A stretch of DNA of 64,000 bases, taken from positions 105,602 to 169,601 of the forward strand of contig NZ_JAAXPA010000017.1 of assembly GCF_012396235.1 (NCBI RefSeq), in the 5' to 3' direction. The DNA is from Rhodococcus opacus. GTDB taxonomy: Bacteria > Actinomycetota > Actinomycetes > Mycobacteriales > Mycobacteriaceae. Shown here in pieces: positions 34,480 to 42,834 of this stretch. Under the pieces are notes generated by a model. It was not told the origin of the DNA and did not search any database. It worked only from the letters and a program-made list of their open reading frames with translations. A program made the position numbers and the translations under genes. Within the stretch, counting starts at the first letter, position 1. Each line of letters opens with the position of its first letter.

Positions 34480-35339
34480 CGTGTTCCCACTTCCCGGGCT
34501 GCCCGCACTTCCCGCGCCGGGGCGGCGGGCAGGTGGAGATCGTCGGCCTCCGCCACCGCGAAGCCGATGCCGTACAACTGCGCCACGCTGGACATCCTGA
34601 GATAGGCGTCGCTCACCACGAATCCGGTCTGCATCGGCCCCTGCGGGCCGATTGCCGAGACCACGTACGGCGAGAACACCGGCTGATTGTCCACGAGCAT
34701 CGCGCCACCCGCCTGGCGGATCGTCACCGACGGGCCGATCCGCACGTCGCCGACCGCGATGGCCTCGGCGCCGCTCGCCCACAGCGAATTGACCACCGAC
34801 TGGAGGTCACGGTCGAGCACCACGGCCTTCCCCCCGACACTGCGCTGGGACGAGTCGGACAGGTTGGGCTTGGCCGCGGGATCCGTCAACGTCACGGTCA
34901 GGCCGGGACCGTGCACGGCCTCGACTCCGGCATCTCCCTCGAGTCCGCGAAGCTCGTCGAGCAGTGCCGCACCTCGGGCGTCGCCGGCCAGCGCGGTGGC
35001 GCGCGCGTCGTCGGTCTGCGTCGACAGCGTGTCCCGGGTGGCGGCGAGGGCGCCCGCCCGATCCTCGGCGTCCTGCACTTTGCTCAGGAGTTCGGACCGC
35101 ACCTGCTCGGTGCCGGGGATACGTTCGGTGGCCTGCCGGTAGGCGACCGACAGCACGAGCCCCACGAGCAGCGCGCCGATCGCGATCCACACCTGCTGAC
35201 CGACCCGCGTCTGTCGTGAATGTCCCTGCTCACGATCCTCGGCCGCACCCTCGTACCCGGGGTCCAGATGATCGTTCATCAGAGACCGCAGCAGGGACGG
35301 CACCGGATTCCTGCGAATGCCGGAATCTGTCCGTTTCAT
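34476..35339 (-). CDS. DUF881 domain-containing membrane protein
   Basis: A 287-residue bitopic protein. About 50 cytoplasmic residues precede a membrane helix (VWIAIGALLVGLVLSVAY), then a coiled-coil segment (VRSELLSKVQDAEDRAGALAATRDTL) and the DUF881 fold (VEAVHGPGLTVTLTDP, VVNSLWASGAEAIAVGDVRIG and YGIGFAVAEADDLHLP). ATG 35339 overlaps the pgsA stop (ATGA) and the gene's own stop overlaps the DUF1290 start, giving a tight chain. Corresponds by position to Rv1823. Both DUF881 proteins of this cluster flank the DUF1290 protein, which suggests a membrane complex. Confidence 0.88.
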   Translation of the reverse strand: MKRTDSGIRRNPVPSLLRSLMNDHLDPGYEGAAEDREQGHSRQTRVGQQVWIAIGALLVGLVLSVAYRQATERIPGTEQVRSELLSKVQDAEDRAGALAATRDTLSTQTDDARATALAGDARGAALLDELRGLEGDAGVEAVHGPGLTVTLTDPAAKPNLSDSSQRSVGGKAVVLDRDLQSVVNSLWASGAEAIAVGDVRIGPSVTIRQAGGAMLVDNQPVFSPYVVSAIGPQGPMQTGFVVSDAYLRMSSVAQLYGIGFAVAEADDLHLPAAPAREVRAAREVGTR

Positions 35340-35962
35340 CAATGGCCCTCGCGTTCCTCGCCGCCCGGTCCTCGCACGGGAACGGTGCGCGCGACGGTCA
35401 GCGCGTTCACGGTGTAGAGCATTCCGGTCCACACGTACAGCACCGTGCCCCAGATCAGGAGCGCAGCGCCGAGCGGCTGCGCCACGGTCGCGATGCTCCA
35501 GTCACCGTGCGCCGCGAGGGTCATCGGCAGCGCGAACATCAGCAGGAACGTGGCACCTTTGCCGAGGTACATCACGTCGGGGGGTGGCAGACCGCGCCGT
35601 CGGTAGATCAACAGCGTGAGCGCGAGAACGGCGTCGCGGCCGATCAGGATGGCCGCCACCCACCACGGGATGAATCCACGCAGGACGAATGTCACCAGCG
35701 TCGTGACGACGTAGAGGCGATCGACGAAGGGGTCGAGCAGCGCGCCCAGCTTCGACGACTGGTCGAGGATCCGCGCGAGCTTGCCGTCGAGCCAGTCGGT
35801 GAAGCCGCTGATCATGAGGATCGCGAGCGCCCACCCATCGGAATGGGTGACGAGCAGCAGGTACACGAACAGCGGCACGCCGAGGAGTCGAACCACGCTC
35901 AGGAGGTTCGGGACGGTCACGATCCGGTCCGACCGCGCAGTGTCCCGGTCCACCGAATTCAC
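35339..35962 (-). CDS. CDP-alcohol phosphatidyltransferase (PgsA2/CdsA-phosphatidyltransferase family)
   Basis: A 207-residue integral membrane enzyme. The family catalytic motif D-x2-D-G-x2-A-R-x8-G-x3-D-x3-D is complete in DWLDGKLAR and GALLDPFVDR (residues about 57-85). It would exchange CMP of a CDP-diacylglycerol or similar donor for an alcohol such as glycerol phosphate or an inositol derivative. GTG 35962 follows GGGGAG at good spacing and gives the length of M. tuberculosis PgsA2 (Rv1822). The frame is open 63 bases further upstream. The exact lipid product is not deducible: cardiolipin or phosphatidylglycerol phosphate synthesis are both possible. Confidence 0.88.
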   Translation of the reverse strand: MNSVDRDTARSDRIVTVPNLLSVVRLLGVPLFVYLLLVTHSDGWALAILMISGFTDWLDGKLARILDQSSKLGALLDPFVDRLYVVTTLVTFVLRGFIPWWVAAILIGRDAVLALTLLIYRRRGLPPPDVMYLGKGATFLLMFALPMTLAAHGDWSIATVAQPLGAALLIWGTVLYVWTGMLYTVNALTVARTVPVRGPGGEEREGH

Positions 35963-36077
35963 CAAAATCTCCCCAGCGTCGAGTGCGGACCTGTCTTCGG
36001 GCGCTCGTCGCACCGCTCTCGCCACTCTTCCACAACCGGGTTGGTGTTCAGTCGATCGTCCCGTCCGTCCGACCGTG

Positions 36078-37136
36078 TCACTCGCCCGGCGCGAGCCCCG
36101 GTCGGGGTGGGGCCGGGACGCGCGCGACGGCGTCCGAGGTCAGACTTCCCAGGTACAGCCACCCGTCGTGCTCCCGCACACCTGTGATGGGGGAATAGCT
36201 GCCCTTCCCTCCGCGCAGGCTGTGCACGATCTCGCCGCGGTGATCGAGGGCGATCACCCAGCCGGTGTGCTCCGGATTCGGTTGCACCGACTCCGGCAGG
36301 TTCGCCGCGACGATGCGCAGCGTGGGGTAGGGCGCGAGCAGGTCGAGCAACCGCATCCGCGGACTGTAGAGCGCCACCCAGAACAGGCCGTCAGACGTCT
36401 GGGACGTCATGTTGTCCGGTATGCCGGGCAGATTCGCGGCCCACACCGACGTCCTGCCCTGCGACGGGCCGGTCAGGTCGACGCGGGAGATCTGGTACGA
36501 GCCGGTCTCGGCGACGAGGACGAACGATTCGTCCGAGGCCAGTCCCACGCCGTTGGCGAACTGCAGTCCCTCGGCCAGGAGGTCGGTCTCCCCCGTCCGC
36601 GGGTCCAGACGCAGCAGGCGGCCGGTCCCGCGGTGCTCGAGAAGGTCGTAGCGGTGGTCGGCGATCGTGAAGTGCGCCGAGGAGTCGGTGAAGTACACGA
36701 TGCCGTCCCGGCCGACCGCCGAGTTGTTGCACGCCACGAGCGGACGCCCGGCCGCGGCGTCGGCGAGCACGTCGATGCGTCCCGTGTCGTCGACTCGCAG
36801 CACACCGCGCTCGGCGTCGCAGATCAGGAATCGGCCGTCGTCGAGTATCTCGACCCCGAGGGGCCGACCGTGGGTGTTCGCGAGTTCGGTGGCGTGTCCG
36901 CGGCTGTCGAACCGCCAGATCCGGCCGTCGTTGCCTCCGGTGACCACCCGGCCGTCGTGATCGACAGCAACGTCCTCCGGGCCTTCCCCGGTGGGGAGGG
37001 TCCAGCGATGCGCGTCGTCGAGCATCCCGTTGGGCGTGAGCACTCCCGTCTGAGGTGGTGGCGGCGGGGCGTGCCAGACGACGGGGTCGACACCGGTGCG
37101 GTCGAGCTTGCGGGCGAGAGACTCGAAGAAGGTCAC
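36078..37136 (-). CDS. SMP-30/gluconolactonase or strictosidine-synthase-like beta-propeller protein
   Basis: A 352-residue six-bladed beta-propeller protein. Family stretches are GPEDVAVDHDGRVVTGGNDGRIWRF, RPLGVEILDDGRFLICDAERGVLRVD, YFTDSS (the conserved D-S-S strand), LQFANGVGLASDESFVLVAETGSYQISRV and NLPGIPDNM. The calcium-site residues Asn and Asp are in place, so lactonase or esterase activity is possible; strictosidine synthase itself is a plant enzyme and the name denotes only fold. It is on the same strand as, and 115 bases before, the phosphatidyltransferase gene. No signal peptide. Confidence 0.85.
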   Translation of the reverse strand: MTFFESLARKLDRTGVDPVVWHAPPPPPQTGVLTPNGMLDDAHRWTLPTGEGPEDVAVDHDGRVVTGGNDGRIWRFDSRGHATELANTHGRPLGVEILDDGRFLICDAERGVLRVDDTGRIDVLADAAAGRPLVACNNSAVGRDGIVYFTDSSAHFTIADHRYDLLEHRGTGRLLRLDPRTGETDLLAEGLQFANGVGLASDESFVLVAETGSYQISRVDLTGPSQGRTSVWAANLPGIPDNMTSQTSDGLFWVALYSPRMRLLDLLAPYPTLRIVAANLPESVQPNPEHTGWVIALDHRGEIVHSLRGGKGSYSPITGVREHDGWLYLGSLTSDAVARVPAPPRPGLAPGE

Positions 37137-37176
37137 GAACCGTGAGATTAGTCGCCTCCCCCTCGACGTGGTCTCG

Positions 37177-37797
37177 CTAACGCCAGGCGAAGACCGGCTG
37201 GTCGAAACCGTCGATCCGGGTGTGCCTGCCGTGCAGCGCGACCTCCCGGAACTGGTACACGACCGCGCCTGTCGGGGCGTGGACGAGGTGACGCCGGAAC
37301 GGCCATTGGATCACCGGTTTCGACGATTCGGGGATCTCGACGAAGCGCGGCTCCGCGTCGATCTCGGGAACGCCCACCGAGAACACTTCCGCCACTTCCT
37401 CCCGATTGGGGACGAGCGACGTGATCGGCTGGTCCGACCACACGACGAACGGTGTGATGACGTACCCGGAGCGGGTGACGTAGTCGTCGAGCCTGCCGAG
37501 TACCGCGGACGGCTCCACGTCGAGGCCGAGTTCCTCGTGCAGCTCACGCCGGGCGGCGTCCTCGCCGGTCTCCCCCGGATCCACTCCGCCGCCGGGCAAC
37601 GCGAACTGCCCCGGGTGCGCGCGCATCTTGCTCGGGCGCATGGTCAGCGGAACGGCCTGACCGTCGGCGCCGTCGTTCATCACGGCGATCACGACCGCCG
37701 CGGACCGCCGATTCGTCGGGTCCACGATCCGTGGTTCGAAGCGTGCCAGCGCGTCGGCGAGCCGTCCCCTGCTCAGTGCGTGCCCATTCACCATCAC
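37177..37797 (-). CDS. Nudix hydrolase (CoA diphosphatase-like)
   Basis: A 206-residue Nudix protein. The Nudix box G-x5-E-x7-R-E-x2-E-E-x-G is complete in GGGVDPGETGEDAARRELHEELGLD (residues about 69-93, metal-binding Glu at its end). Upstream it reads VPLTMRPSKMRAHPGQFALPGG, which matches the CoA-pyrophosphatase signature (R-x-H-x-G-Q-x-x-P-G-G), so coenzyme A or acyl-CoA cleavage is a good prediction. The start is one of two ATGs (MMVNG). It lies 69 bases after an acyl-CoA synthetase gene on the same strand, consistent with CoA metabolism. Confidence 0.88.
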   Translation of the reverse strand: MMVNGHALSRGRLADALARFEPRIVDPTNRRSAAVVIAVMNDGADGQAVPLTMRPSKMRAHPGQFALPGGGVDPGETGEDAARRELHEELGLDVEPSAVLGRLDDYVTRSGYVITPFVVWSDQPITSLVPNREEVAEVFSVGVPEIDAEPRFVEIPESSKPVIQWPFRRHLVHAPTGAVVYQFREVALHGRHTRIDGFDQPVFAWR

Positions 37798-37866
37798 CCG
37801 ACAGTATCGCCAGTCGCGGCGAAACCCACGCTCCGAACCCCCGCGTTTCGAACCCCGCGCCCGCCG

Positions 37867-39387
37867 TCAGTCGAGCAGCTGCTGCCTGATCTCGTTCTTG
37901 AGGACCTTCCCCAGTGTGGAACGAGGCAGATCGGGCCAGACCAGGATGTCCTTCGGGGTCTTCACGCTGCCGATGCGCGCTTTCACGAACGCCGTGAGTG
38001 CGTCGGCGTCGATCGGTGTTCCGGCTCGGGACTGGACGACGGCGACGACACGTTCGCCCCATTTCTCGTCGGGGAGCCCGATCACCCCGCAGTCCTGGAT
38101 TCCGGGGTACGCCATGAGCGCCTGTTCCACTTCGACTGAATAGACGTTGAATCCGCCGGTGATGATCATGTCCTTGGCCCGGTCGACGATGTACAGGAAG
38201 TTGTCCTCGCCGAGGTACCCGATGTCGCCCGTGTGATGCCAGCCGTGCGCCGACGCCTCCTGCGTCGCAACGGGATTCTTGTAGTACCCCGTCATGACGA
38301 GCGAACTGCGCACCACCACTTCGCCGCGCTCACCGGAAGGTAGCAGCGTCCCCTGCCCGTCCATGATCGCGACGGTGACCAGCGGGGAGGGCCTGCCCGC
38401 GGAGCTCAGCCGGGCGGTCGCGACCGACCCGTCCGGATGGAAATGGTCTTTCGGCGCCATCGTCGCGATCATCATCGGCGCCTCGCTCTGCCCGAACAGC
38501 TGGGCCATCACCGGCCCGATGCGGGTCAGCGCTTCTTCGAGCCGGGTCGGCGAGATCGGCGCCGCGCCGTACCAGAAGCATTGCAGCGAACTCAGGTCCG
38601 TCGTCTCCAGGTCTGCGTGATCCAGCAGCATGTAGATCAGGGTCGGCGGAAGGAAGGTGTGGGTGACCCGGTCCCGGTCGATGTGCGCGAGGAACTGCCC
38701 CAGGTCGGGCGCGGGCATGATGACCACCTGCCCGCCGAGGGTGAGGATCGGGAAACACAGGACACCGGCCGCGTGCGTCAACGGCGCGAGGGCGAGGTAG
38801 ACCGGTCTGCCGTCGAACGGGTAGCTCATCAGGGTCAGCGCAGCCATCGTCTCGATGTTCCGGCCGGTGAGCATCACCCCCTTCGGCTTCCCCGTCGTCC
38901 CGCCGGTGCCGACGATCAGCGCGAGGTCGTCGACGGGAGCGACGTCGAGACGTTCGGTGCCCAGCCAGTCGTCGAACGGGTGGGCGTACTCCTCGTCGCC
39001 GTCGAGACACACAAGGGTCGTCAGCAGCGGCAACTGCTGCCGGATCCGATCGACCAGGGGCGCGAACGCCTTCTGGAAGATCAGGCAGCGACAGTCGAAG
39101 AGGTCGAGCAGGTCCCGATTCTCCGCCGCCTCGTTCCGCGGGTTGATCGGGCACCACACCGCACCCGCCCGGCTGATCCCGAACACGCAGGAGAACGCGG
39201 CCGGGTCGTTGCCGGACAGGACGGCCACCTTGTCGCCCGCGCCGATCCCCGACCGTGCCAGCCCGGCCGCGACGCGCCGGCTCAGGTCCTGGACATCGGC
39301 GTACGTCAGTGTCCGGTCGCCCATCGTCAGGCACGGCGACGACGGACCGAGCGAGGCACCCTTGTCGAGGTAGTCGGTCAAGCGCAT
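37867..39387 (-). CDS. Acyl-CoA synthetase (class I adenylate-forming enzyme)
   Basis: A 506-residue acyl-CoA ligase, activating a carboxylic acid as acyl-AMP then acyl-CoA. The ATP loop is VGTGGTTGKPKGVML (about residues 159-173). The middle motif YGAAPIS (about 274), HTGDIGYLGEDNFLYIVDRAKDMII (about 388-412) and the C-terminal catalytic Lys in STLGKVLKNE (about 490) are all in place. It is the third gene of a minus-strand operon with an SDR and a DUF5938 protein, divergent from a TetR repressor. The acid may be a fatty, steroid-derived or aromatic acid; the sequence does not tell which. Confidence 0.9.
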   Translation of the reverse strand: MRLTDYLDKGASLGPSSPCLTMGDRTLTYADVQDLSRRVAAGLARSGIGAGDKVAVLSGNDPAAFSCVFGISRAGAVWCPINPRNEAAENRDLLDLFDCRCLIFQKAFAPLVDRIRQQLPLLTTLVCLDGDEEYAHPFDDWLGTERLDVAPVDDLALIVGTGGTTGKPKGVMLTGRNIETMAALTLMSYPFDGRPVYLALAPLTHAAGVLCFPILTLGGQVVIMPAPDLGQFLAHIDRDRVTHTFLPPTLIYMLLDHADLETTDLSSLQCFWYGAAPISPTRLEEALTRIGPVMAQLFGQSEAPMMIATMAPKDHFHPDGSVATARLSSAGRPSPLVTVAIMDGQGTLLPSGERGEVVVRSSLVMTGYYKNPVATQEASAHGWHHTGDIGYLGEDNFLYIVDRAKDMIITGGFNVYSVEVEQALMAYPGIQDCGVIGLPDEKWGERVVAVVQSRAGTPIDADALTAFVKARIGSVKTPKDILVWPDLPRSTLGKVLKNEIRQQLLD

Positions 39388-39421
39388 GGTGCGGTCCTCC
39401 TCGAAGTCGCGGCCGGGACGG

Positions 39422-40543
39422 TCAGCTCTGCACGGTGAGAACCGGCTCCATCACGAGACCGAAGCTGCGCAGGACTCCCAGGAGTTCGCGATGCCCGAAC
39501 GCCTGGCACGCCGACGCGAGACCGGTTCGCTTCGGGGGTTGCTGCAACAGGGAGTACGCGGCGTACGCCTGCAGGAGCCCCGTCTGCTTGTAATTGCAGT
39601 TTCCGTGGATGATGCAGTGCGCCCGACCCAGCGGGCCCGACGCGTACACGGAGTCGAGCGACGTGTTGACGCGCGGGTTCTCCCTCGGCGGCATTCCCGC
39701 CTGCACGGAGCCGGCGATCTCCGCGAGCGCCGCGTCCTGCTCGTCCGCGGGAAGGGTCTTGATCTGCTCCTCGACCATCTTCTGCGTCGCGACGACACCC
39801 TCCATCACGGAACGGTCGAACACGCCGCCTGCCGCCTTCACGTTCGCCACCCGCGGATCGTCCTTGAACCACACGGGATGACAGGTGCCGCCCCACGGCA
39901 GCGCGAGGGCCATCTGGTGCTGCCCCGGCACCACGACCTCGAATGTGGTACCAGGGTCCCACTTCTGGTATCGGTTCTGTTCCAGGTAGTACCAGTCGGC
40001 CTTGAGGATCGTGAAGATCGTCTGCGTGGACGCGTAGGTGGGAAAACCCTTCCACAACACCAGGATGTCGAGAGTGTCCAACCCCGGCGTCTCCAGCGCG
40101 ATGTTCGCGGCGATCTCACCCGTGGTGTACATCTGCGCGACGCCCGGAGACAGCAGCAGCTCCTTCTCCGCGAACTTGTCGCCGAACTTCGCCTGCACGT
40201 CCAGAACCCAGTCCTGCTCACCGGTCGTGTCGGTGTAGTGACAACCCGCGGCAAGAGCCGCCTCGACGACGACGGCACCGTGCTTGATGAACGGGCCGAC
40301 CATGTTGCTGACAACCCGTGCACCGCTGAACAGTTCGGTCAGCGCCGGGACGGTGTGCTCCACCTCGACCACCTCGTGGTCGACGGTGTCCAGCCCGGGA
40401 ATGCGGTCGAGCACTTCCTGGATCCGCTTCTTGTCCCGTCCCGCAGCGATGAACGGAATGTTGAACTCGCGCAGGTATTCACACACGAGCCGCCCGGTGT
40501 AACCGGAGACTCCGTAGACGATGACGGGCTTCTTGTCGGTCAT
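39422..40543 (-). CDS. DUF5938 / saccharopine dehydrogenase-like NAD(P)-binding protein
   Basis: A 373-residue protein with an N-terminal Rossmann motif VIVYGVSGYTGRLVCEYLRE (residues 7-26) and the reductase-like blocks GPFIKHGAVVVEAALAAGCHYTDTTGE (about 83-109). The C-terminal half is of the DUF5938 type. It resembles the second saccharopine-dehydrogenase-like protein at 18670 only in the Rossmann half. ATG 40543 is well placed 14 bases after the end of the operon's first gene region. In some actinobacteria homologues sit beside acyl-CoA ligases, as here. Possibly a reductase acting on an acyl-CoA or keto intermediate; unproven. Confidence 0.85.
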   Translation of the reverse strand: MTDKKPVIVYGVSGYTGRLVCEYLREFNIPFIAAGRDKKRIQEVLDRIPGLDTVDHEVVEVEHTVPALTELFSGARVVSNMVGPFIKHGAVVVEAALAAGCHYTDTTGEQDWVLDVQAKFGDKFAEKELLLSPGVAQMYTTGEIAANIALETPGLDTLDILVLWKGFPTYASTQTIFTILKADWYYLEQNRYQKWDPGTTFEVVVPGQHQMALALPWGGTCHPVWFKDDPRVANVKAAGGVFDRSVMEGVVATQKMVEEQIKTLPADEQDAALAEIAGSVQAGMPPRENPRVNTSLDSVYASGPLGRAHCIIHGNCNYKQTGLLQAYAAYSLLQQPPKRTGLASACQAFGHRELLGVLRSFGLVMEPVLTVQS

Positions 40544-40584
40544 GACGCGCCTTTCAGAATGGGAGAAAAGTCCGGGGAGATCGG

Positions 40585-41388
40585 TTACATGCCCATGCCA
40601 CCGTCGACCGGCAGGCCGATCCCGGTGACGAAGCGAGCGGCGTCGGAGGCCAGGAAGACGACGGTGTCGGCGATGTCCGCGACCTCGCCGAGCCGCCCGA
40701 GCGGAGTCAGGCCGATCACGTCGGCGACCGCGGCGTCGGCGCTGGGCCACAGCCCGAGCCTCTCCATGTCGGCAGCCAGCCCGAGTCCCATCTCCGTGGC
40801 GACCAGCCCGGGGTACACGCAGTTCACGCGGACGCCGTACCCCAGCTTGCCGGCCTCCTGGGCCGCGACCCTGGTCAGCCGGTCGACGGCCGACTTGGTG
40901 GCGGAGTACCCGGCGATGCCCGGGAACGGGATCGTCGCGGCCACCGAGGAGACGTTGACGATCGCCCCGCCCGCTCCCGCCGCGCCTCCGGGACGCATGG
41001 CGCGCAGACCGTGTTTCAGGCCGAGTGCGACACCGAGAATGTTGACGTCGCACATCCGGCGAATGTCGGCGGGGTCGATGTCGACCACGAGGGACGAGAT
41101 CTCGATGCCCGCGTTGTTGACGAGGAGGTCGAATCCGCCGAGTTGCTCCACGGTCGCAGCGACGGCACGCTCCCAGTTGCCGTCGTCGGTGACGTCGAGT
41201 TTCACGAATCCGGTGGCGGCACCGGACTTCCCGACGGAGTCGGCAGTCGCGCGACCTTCCTCCTCGAGGACGTCGCCGATCACGACCGCCGCACCGGCGT
41301 CGGCGAGGGCGGCAGCCATACCGGCGCCCAACCCCTTCGCACCACCGGTGACCAGCGCTTTCCGTCCTGCAAGATCACTCACGCTCAT
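40585..41388 (-). CDS. Short-chain dehydrogenase/reductase
   Basis: A 267-residue classical SDR. The cofactor motif TGGAKGLG (residues 14-21), NNAG (about 92-95), the catalytic Ser in NVSSVAA (about 153), YxxxK in GYSATKSAVDRL (Tyr about 167, Lys 171) and the PG motif YPGLVATEMG are all intact. An Asp at the end of strand beta2 (VVIGDVLEEE) suggests NAD(H) preference. It would oxidise or reduce a hydroxyl/keto group on an acyl chain or ring. It is the first gene of the minus-strand operon and starts about 210 bases from the divergent TetR gene, with operator repeats between. Confidence 0.92.
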   Translation of the reverse strand: MSVSDLAGRKALVTGGAKGLGAGMAAALADAGAAVVIGDVLEEEGRATADSVGKSGAATGFVKLDVTDDGNWERAVAATVEQLGGFDLLVNNAGIEISSLVVDIDPADIRRMCDVNILGVALGLKHGLRAMRPGGAAGAGGAIVNVSSVAATIPFPGIAGYSATKSAVDRLTRVAAQEAGKLGYGVRVNCVYPGLVATEMGLGLAADMERLGLWPSADAAVADVIGLTPLGRLGEVADIADTVVFLASDAARFVTGIGLPVDGGMGM

Positions 41389-41477
41389 TCCGACCTGCCT
41401 TCGTACGAGACGATTCGCGGAAACCACGTCACGAGATCGAGTCCGCAATGTGGCGTGGATCACAGAGTATTCGAGTT

Positions 41478-41536
41478 TGGACGACTGTCAAGAATTCTCT
41501 TGACGACTGTCAAGTTTTTGTTACACAGTCGTCAAG
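41478..41536. promoter_or_regulatory. Operator array for the divergent TetR regulator
   Basis: Three related sites: GACGACTGTCAAG (41480-41492), CTTGACGACTGTCAAG (41499-41514, a palindrome with CTTGAC/GTCAAG arms) and ACAGTCGTCAAG (41525-41536, the motif on the other strand). The first two start 21 bases apart, two helical turns. The TTGAC of each site could double as a -35 element. They sit 62 bases before the TetR GTG and 90 bases before the SDR start. Confidence 0.7.
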
Positions 41537-41597
41537 GAACGCGGGCTAGACTGATGCACACCGCGCTGGACCATGTGAGCCGAACAGGAAGAATGCC

Positions 41598-42233
41598 GTG
41601 ACACCCGTCGCCGAGAAGAACGCCGATCGGGTCTCGCGCCGCCAGGTCGACAAATTCGCCGAGCGCCGGGATCAGCTCGCCGAGGCCGCGTTGCAGACGC
41701 TCTCGGAACTCGGCTACGCCCGCACCAGCCTCCGGGAGATCGCCCAGAACTCCGAGTTCTCCCACGGCGTCCTGCACTACTACTTCAGCGACAAGGTCGA
41801 TCTGATCACGCACTGCGTGCGGCACTACAAGGCCCGGTGCGTCACGCGATACGACGGCGTGGTCGCCACAGCGCACACTCCCGAGGAGTTGAAGGCAGGA
41901 TTCGGCCGGGTGCTGGTGGATTCGCTCCGCGACGAGGCCACCATGCATCGCCTCTGGTACGACCTGCGCTCGCAGTCGCTGTTCGAGGAGTCGTTCCGCG
42001 CAGACGTCGCGGCGATCGACAAGAGTCTCGAAGACATGATCTGGCGCATCGTGTCCCGGTACGCGGAATTGGCGGGGCGCACGATCACCATCGCCCCGGC
42101 CACCATGTACGCGGTCTTCGACGGACTGTTCCAGCAGAGCCTCGGACGGCATCTGTCGGGCGACGACACCGCGGCGGACAGCCTCGCGGACAACGTCGAT
42201 CAGGTACTGGCGCTCGTCATTCCGGCACGGTAG
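41598..42233 (+). CDS. TetR/AcrR family transcriptional regulator
   Basis: A 211-residue regulator. The N-terminal helix-turn-helix is in AALQTLSELGYARTSLREIAQNSEFSHGVLHYYFSDKVDLI (about residues 28-68). The C-terminal ligand domain carries a pocket of hydrophobic and Tyr/Trp residues (MHRLWYDLRSQSLFEE). It starts with GTG after AGGAAG. It is divergent from the SDR/DUF5938/acyl-CoA synthetase operon and an operator array lies between, so autoregulated repression of that operon, relieved by an acyl-CoA or similar ligand, is the obvious model. It ends 6 bases before the convergent START-like gene. Confidence 0.93.
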   Translation: MTPVAEKNADRVSRRQVDKFAERRDQLAEAALQTLSELGYARTSLREIAQNSEFSHGVLHYYFSDKVDLITHCVRHYKARCVTRYDGVVATAHTPEELKAGFGRVLVDSLRDEATMHRLWYDLRSQSLFEESFRADVAAIDKSLEDMIWRIVSRYAELAGRTITIAPATMYAVFDGLFQQSLGRHLSGDDTAADSLADNVDQVLALVIPAR

Positions 42234-42239
42234 GGCAGG

Positions 42240-42680
42240 TCACCTTTCCGCGGCGGCCTTGATCCGCTGTGCGAAAGCGGGTGCGTCCTTCCGGGCCGCT
42301 CGAAGGGCGAGAGGTGCGATCAGCTTTCCGATTCCGTGACCCTCCAGCACGTTGAAGATCGTCACCTTGGTGCCTGCGCCCGAGGGTTCGAGGTCGTAAC
42401 CACCCTCTTTCGCGGTGATGGAATTCTTCGAACGCTCCGCCCAGCGAATCTTCCGTGGCACCTCGAATTCGGTGATCTCGAACTCCCGCTTCGTGGTCAT
42501 CCCGGCGTCCTTGACGGTGCTGACGAAGATGGTGCCGACACCCGGCGGACCGTCCGTCTTCTTCACGATCTCCTGCACCCGGGGACTGAAGTCCCGGTCG
42601 TTGACCCCGGCAGCGAGGTACTCGAACACTTCCTCGACGGGGCGGTTGATCACAACAGTGCCTTCGAACCGTCCAGCCAT
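42240..42680 (-). CDS. SRPBCC (START-like) family protein
   Basis: A 146-residue protein of the polyketide-cyclase/START superfamily (SRPBCC). It shows the N-terminal FEGTVVINRPVEEVFEYLA, the middle GTIFVSTVKDAGMTTKREFEITEFEVPRKIRW and the terminal helix typical of the hydrophobic-ligand cavity fold. No catalytic residue can be named; such proteins bind lipids, aromatics or act as cyclases. It ends convergently with the TetR gene (6 bases between stops). The shared neighbourhood makes it plausible that it handles a substrate of the TetR-controlled pathway, but it is on its own transcript. Confidence 0.88.
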   Translation of the reverse strand: MAGRFEGTVVINRPVEEVFEYLAAGVNDRDFSPRVQEIVKKTDGPPGVGTIFVSTVKDAGMTTKREFEITEFEVPRKIRWAERSKNSITAKEGGYDLEPSGAGTKVTIFNVLEGHGIGKLIAPLALRAARKDAPAFAQRIKAAAER

Positions 42681-42834
42681 GCCAGCCTCCCGTTTCCGTG
42701 ATCTGCCGGGTTCCGACAGTACTCGCGACGCAGTCGCGGCGCGGTCACATCGCCGCCGGGCTGACGGTCATAGAAGTGACGGCGCGCAACGCGGCGTCTT
42801 CCCACACGGACCCTGAGCACAGGAAGGCTTGGAC

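Noticed and set aside
41478..41536. Short CRISPR-like array
   Set aside because: The motif recurs only three times, one copy inverted, with spacers of under 12 bases. It fits an operator array.
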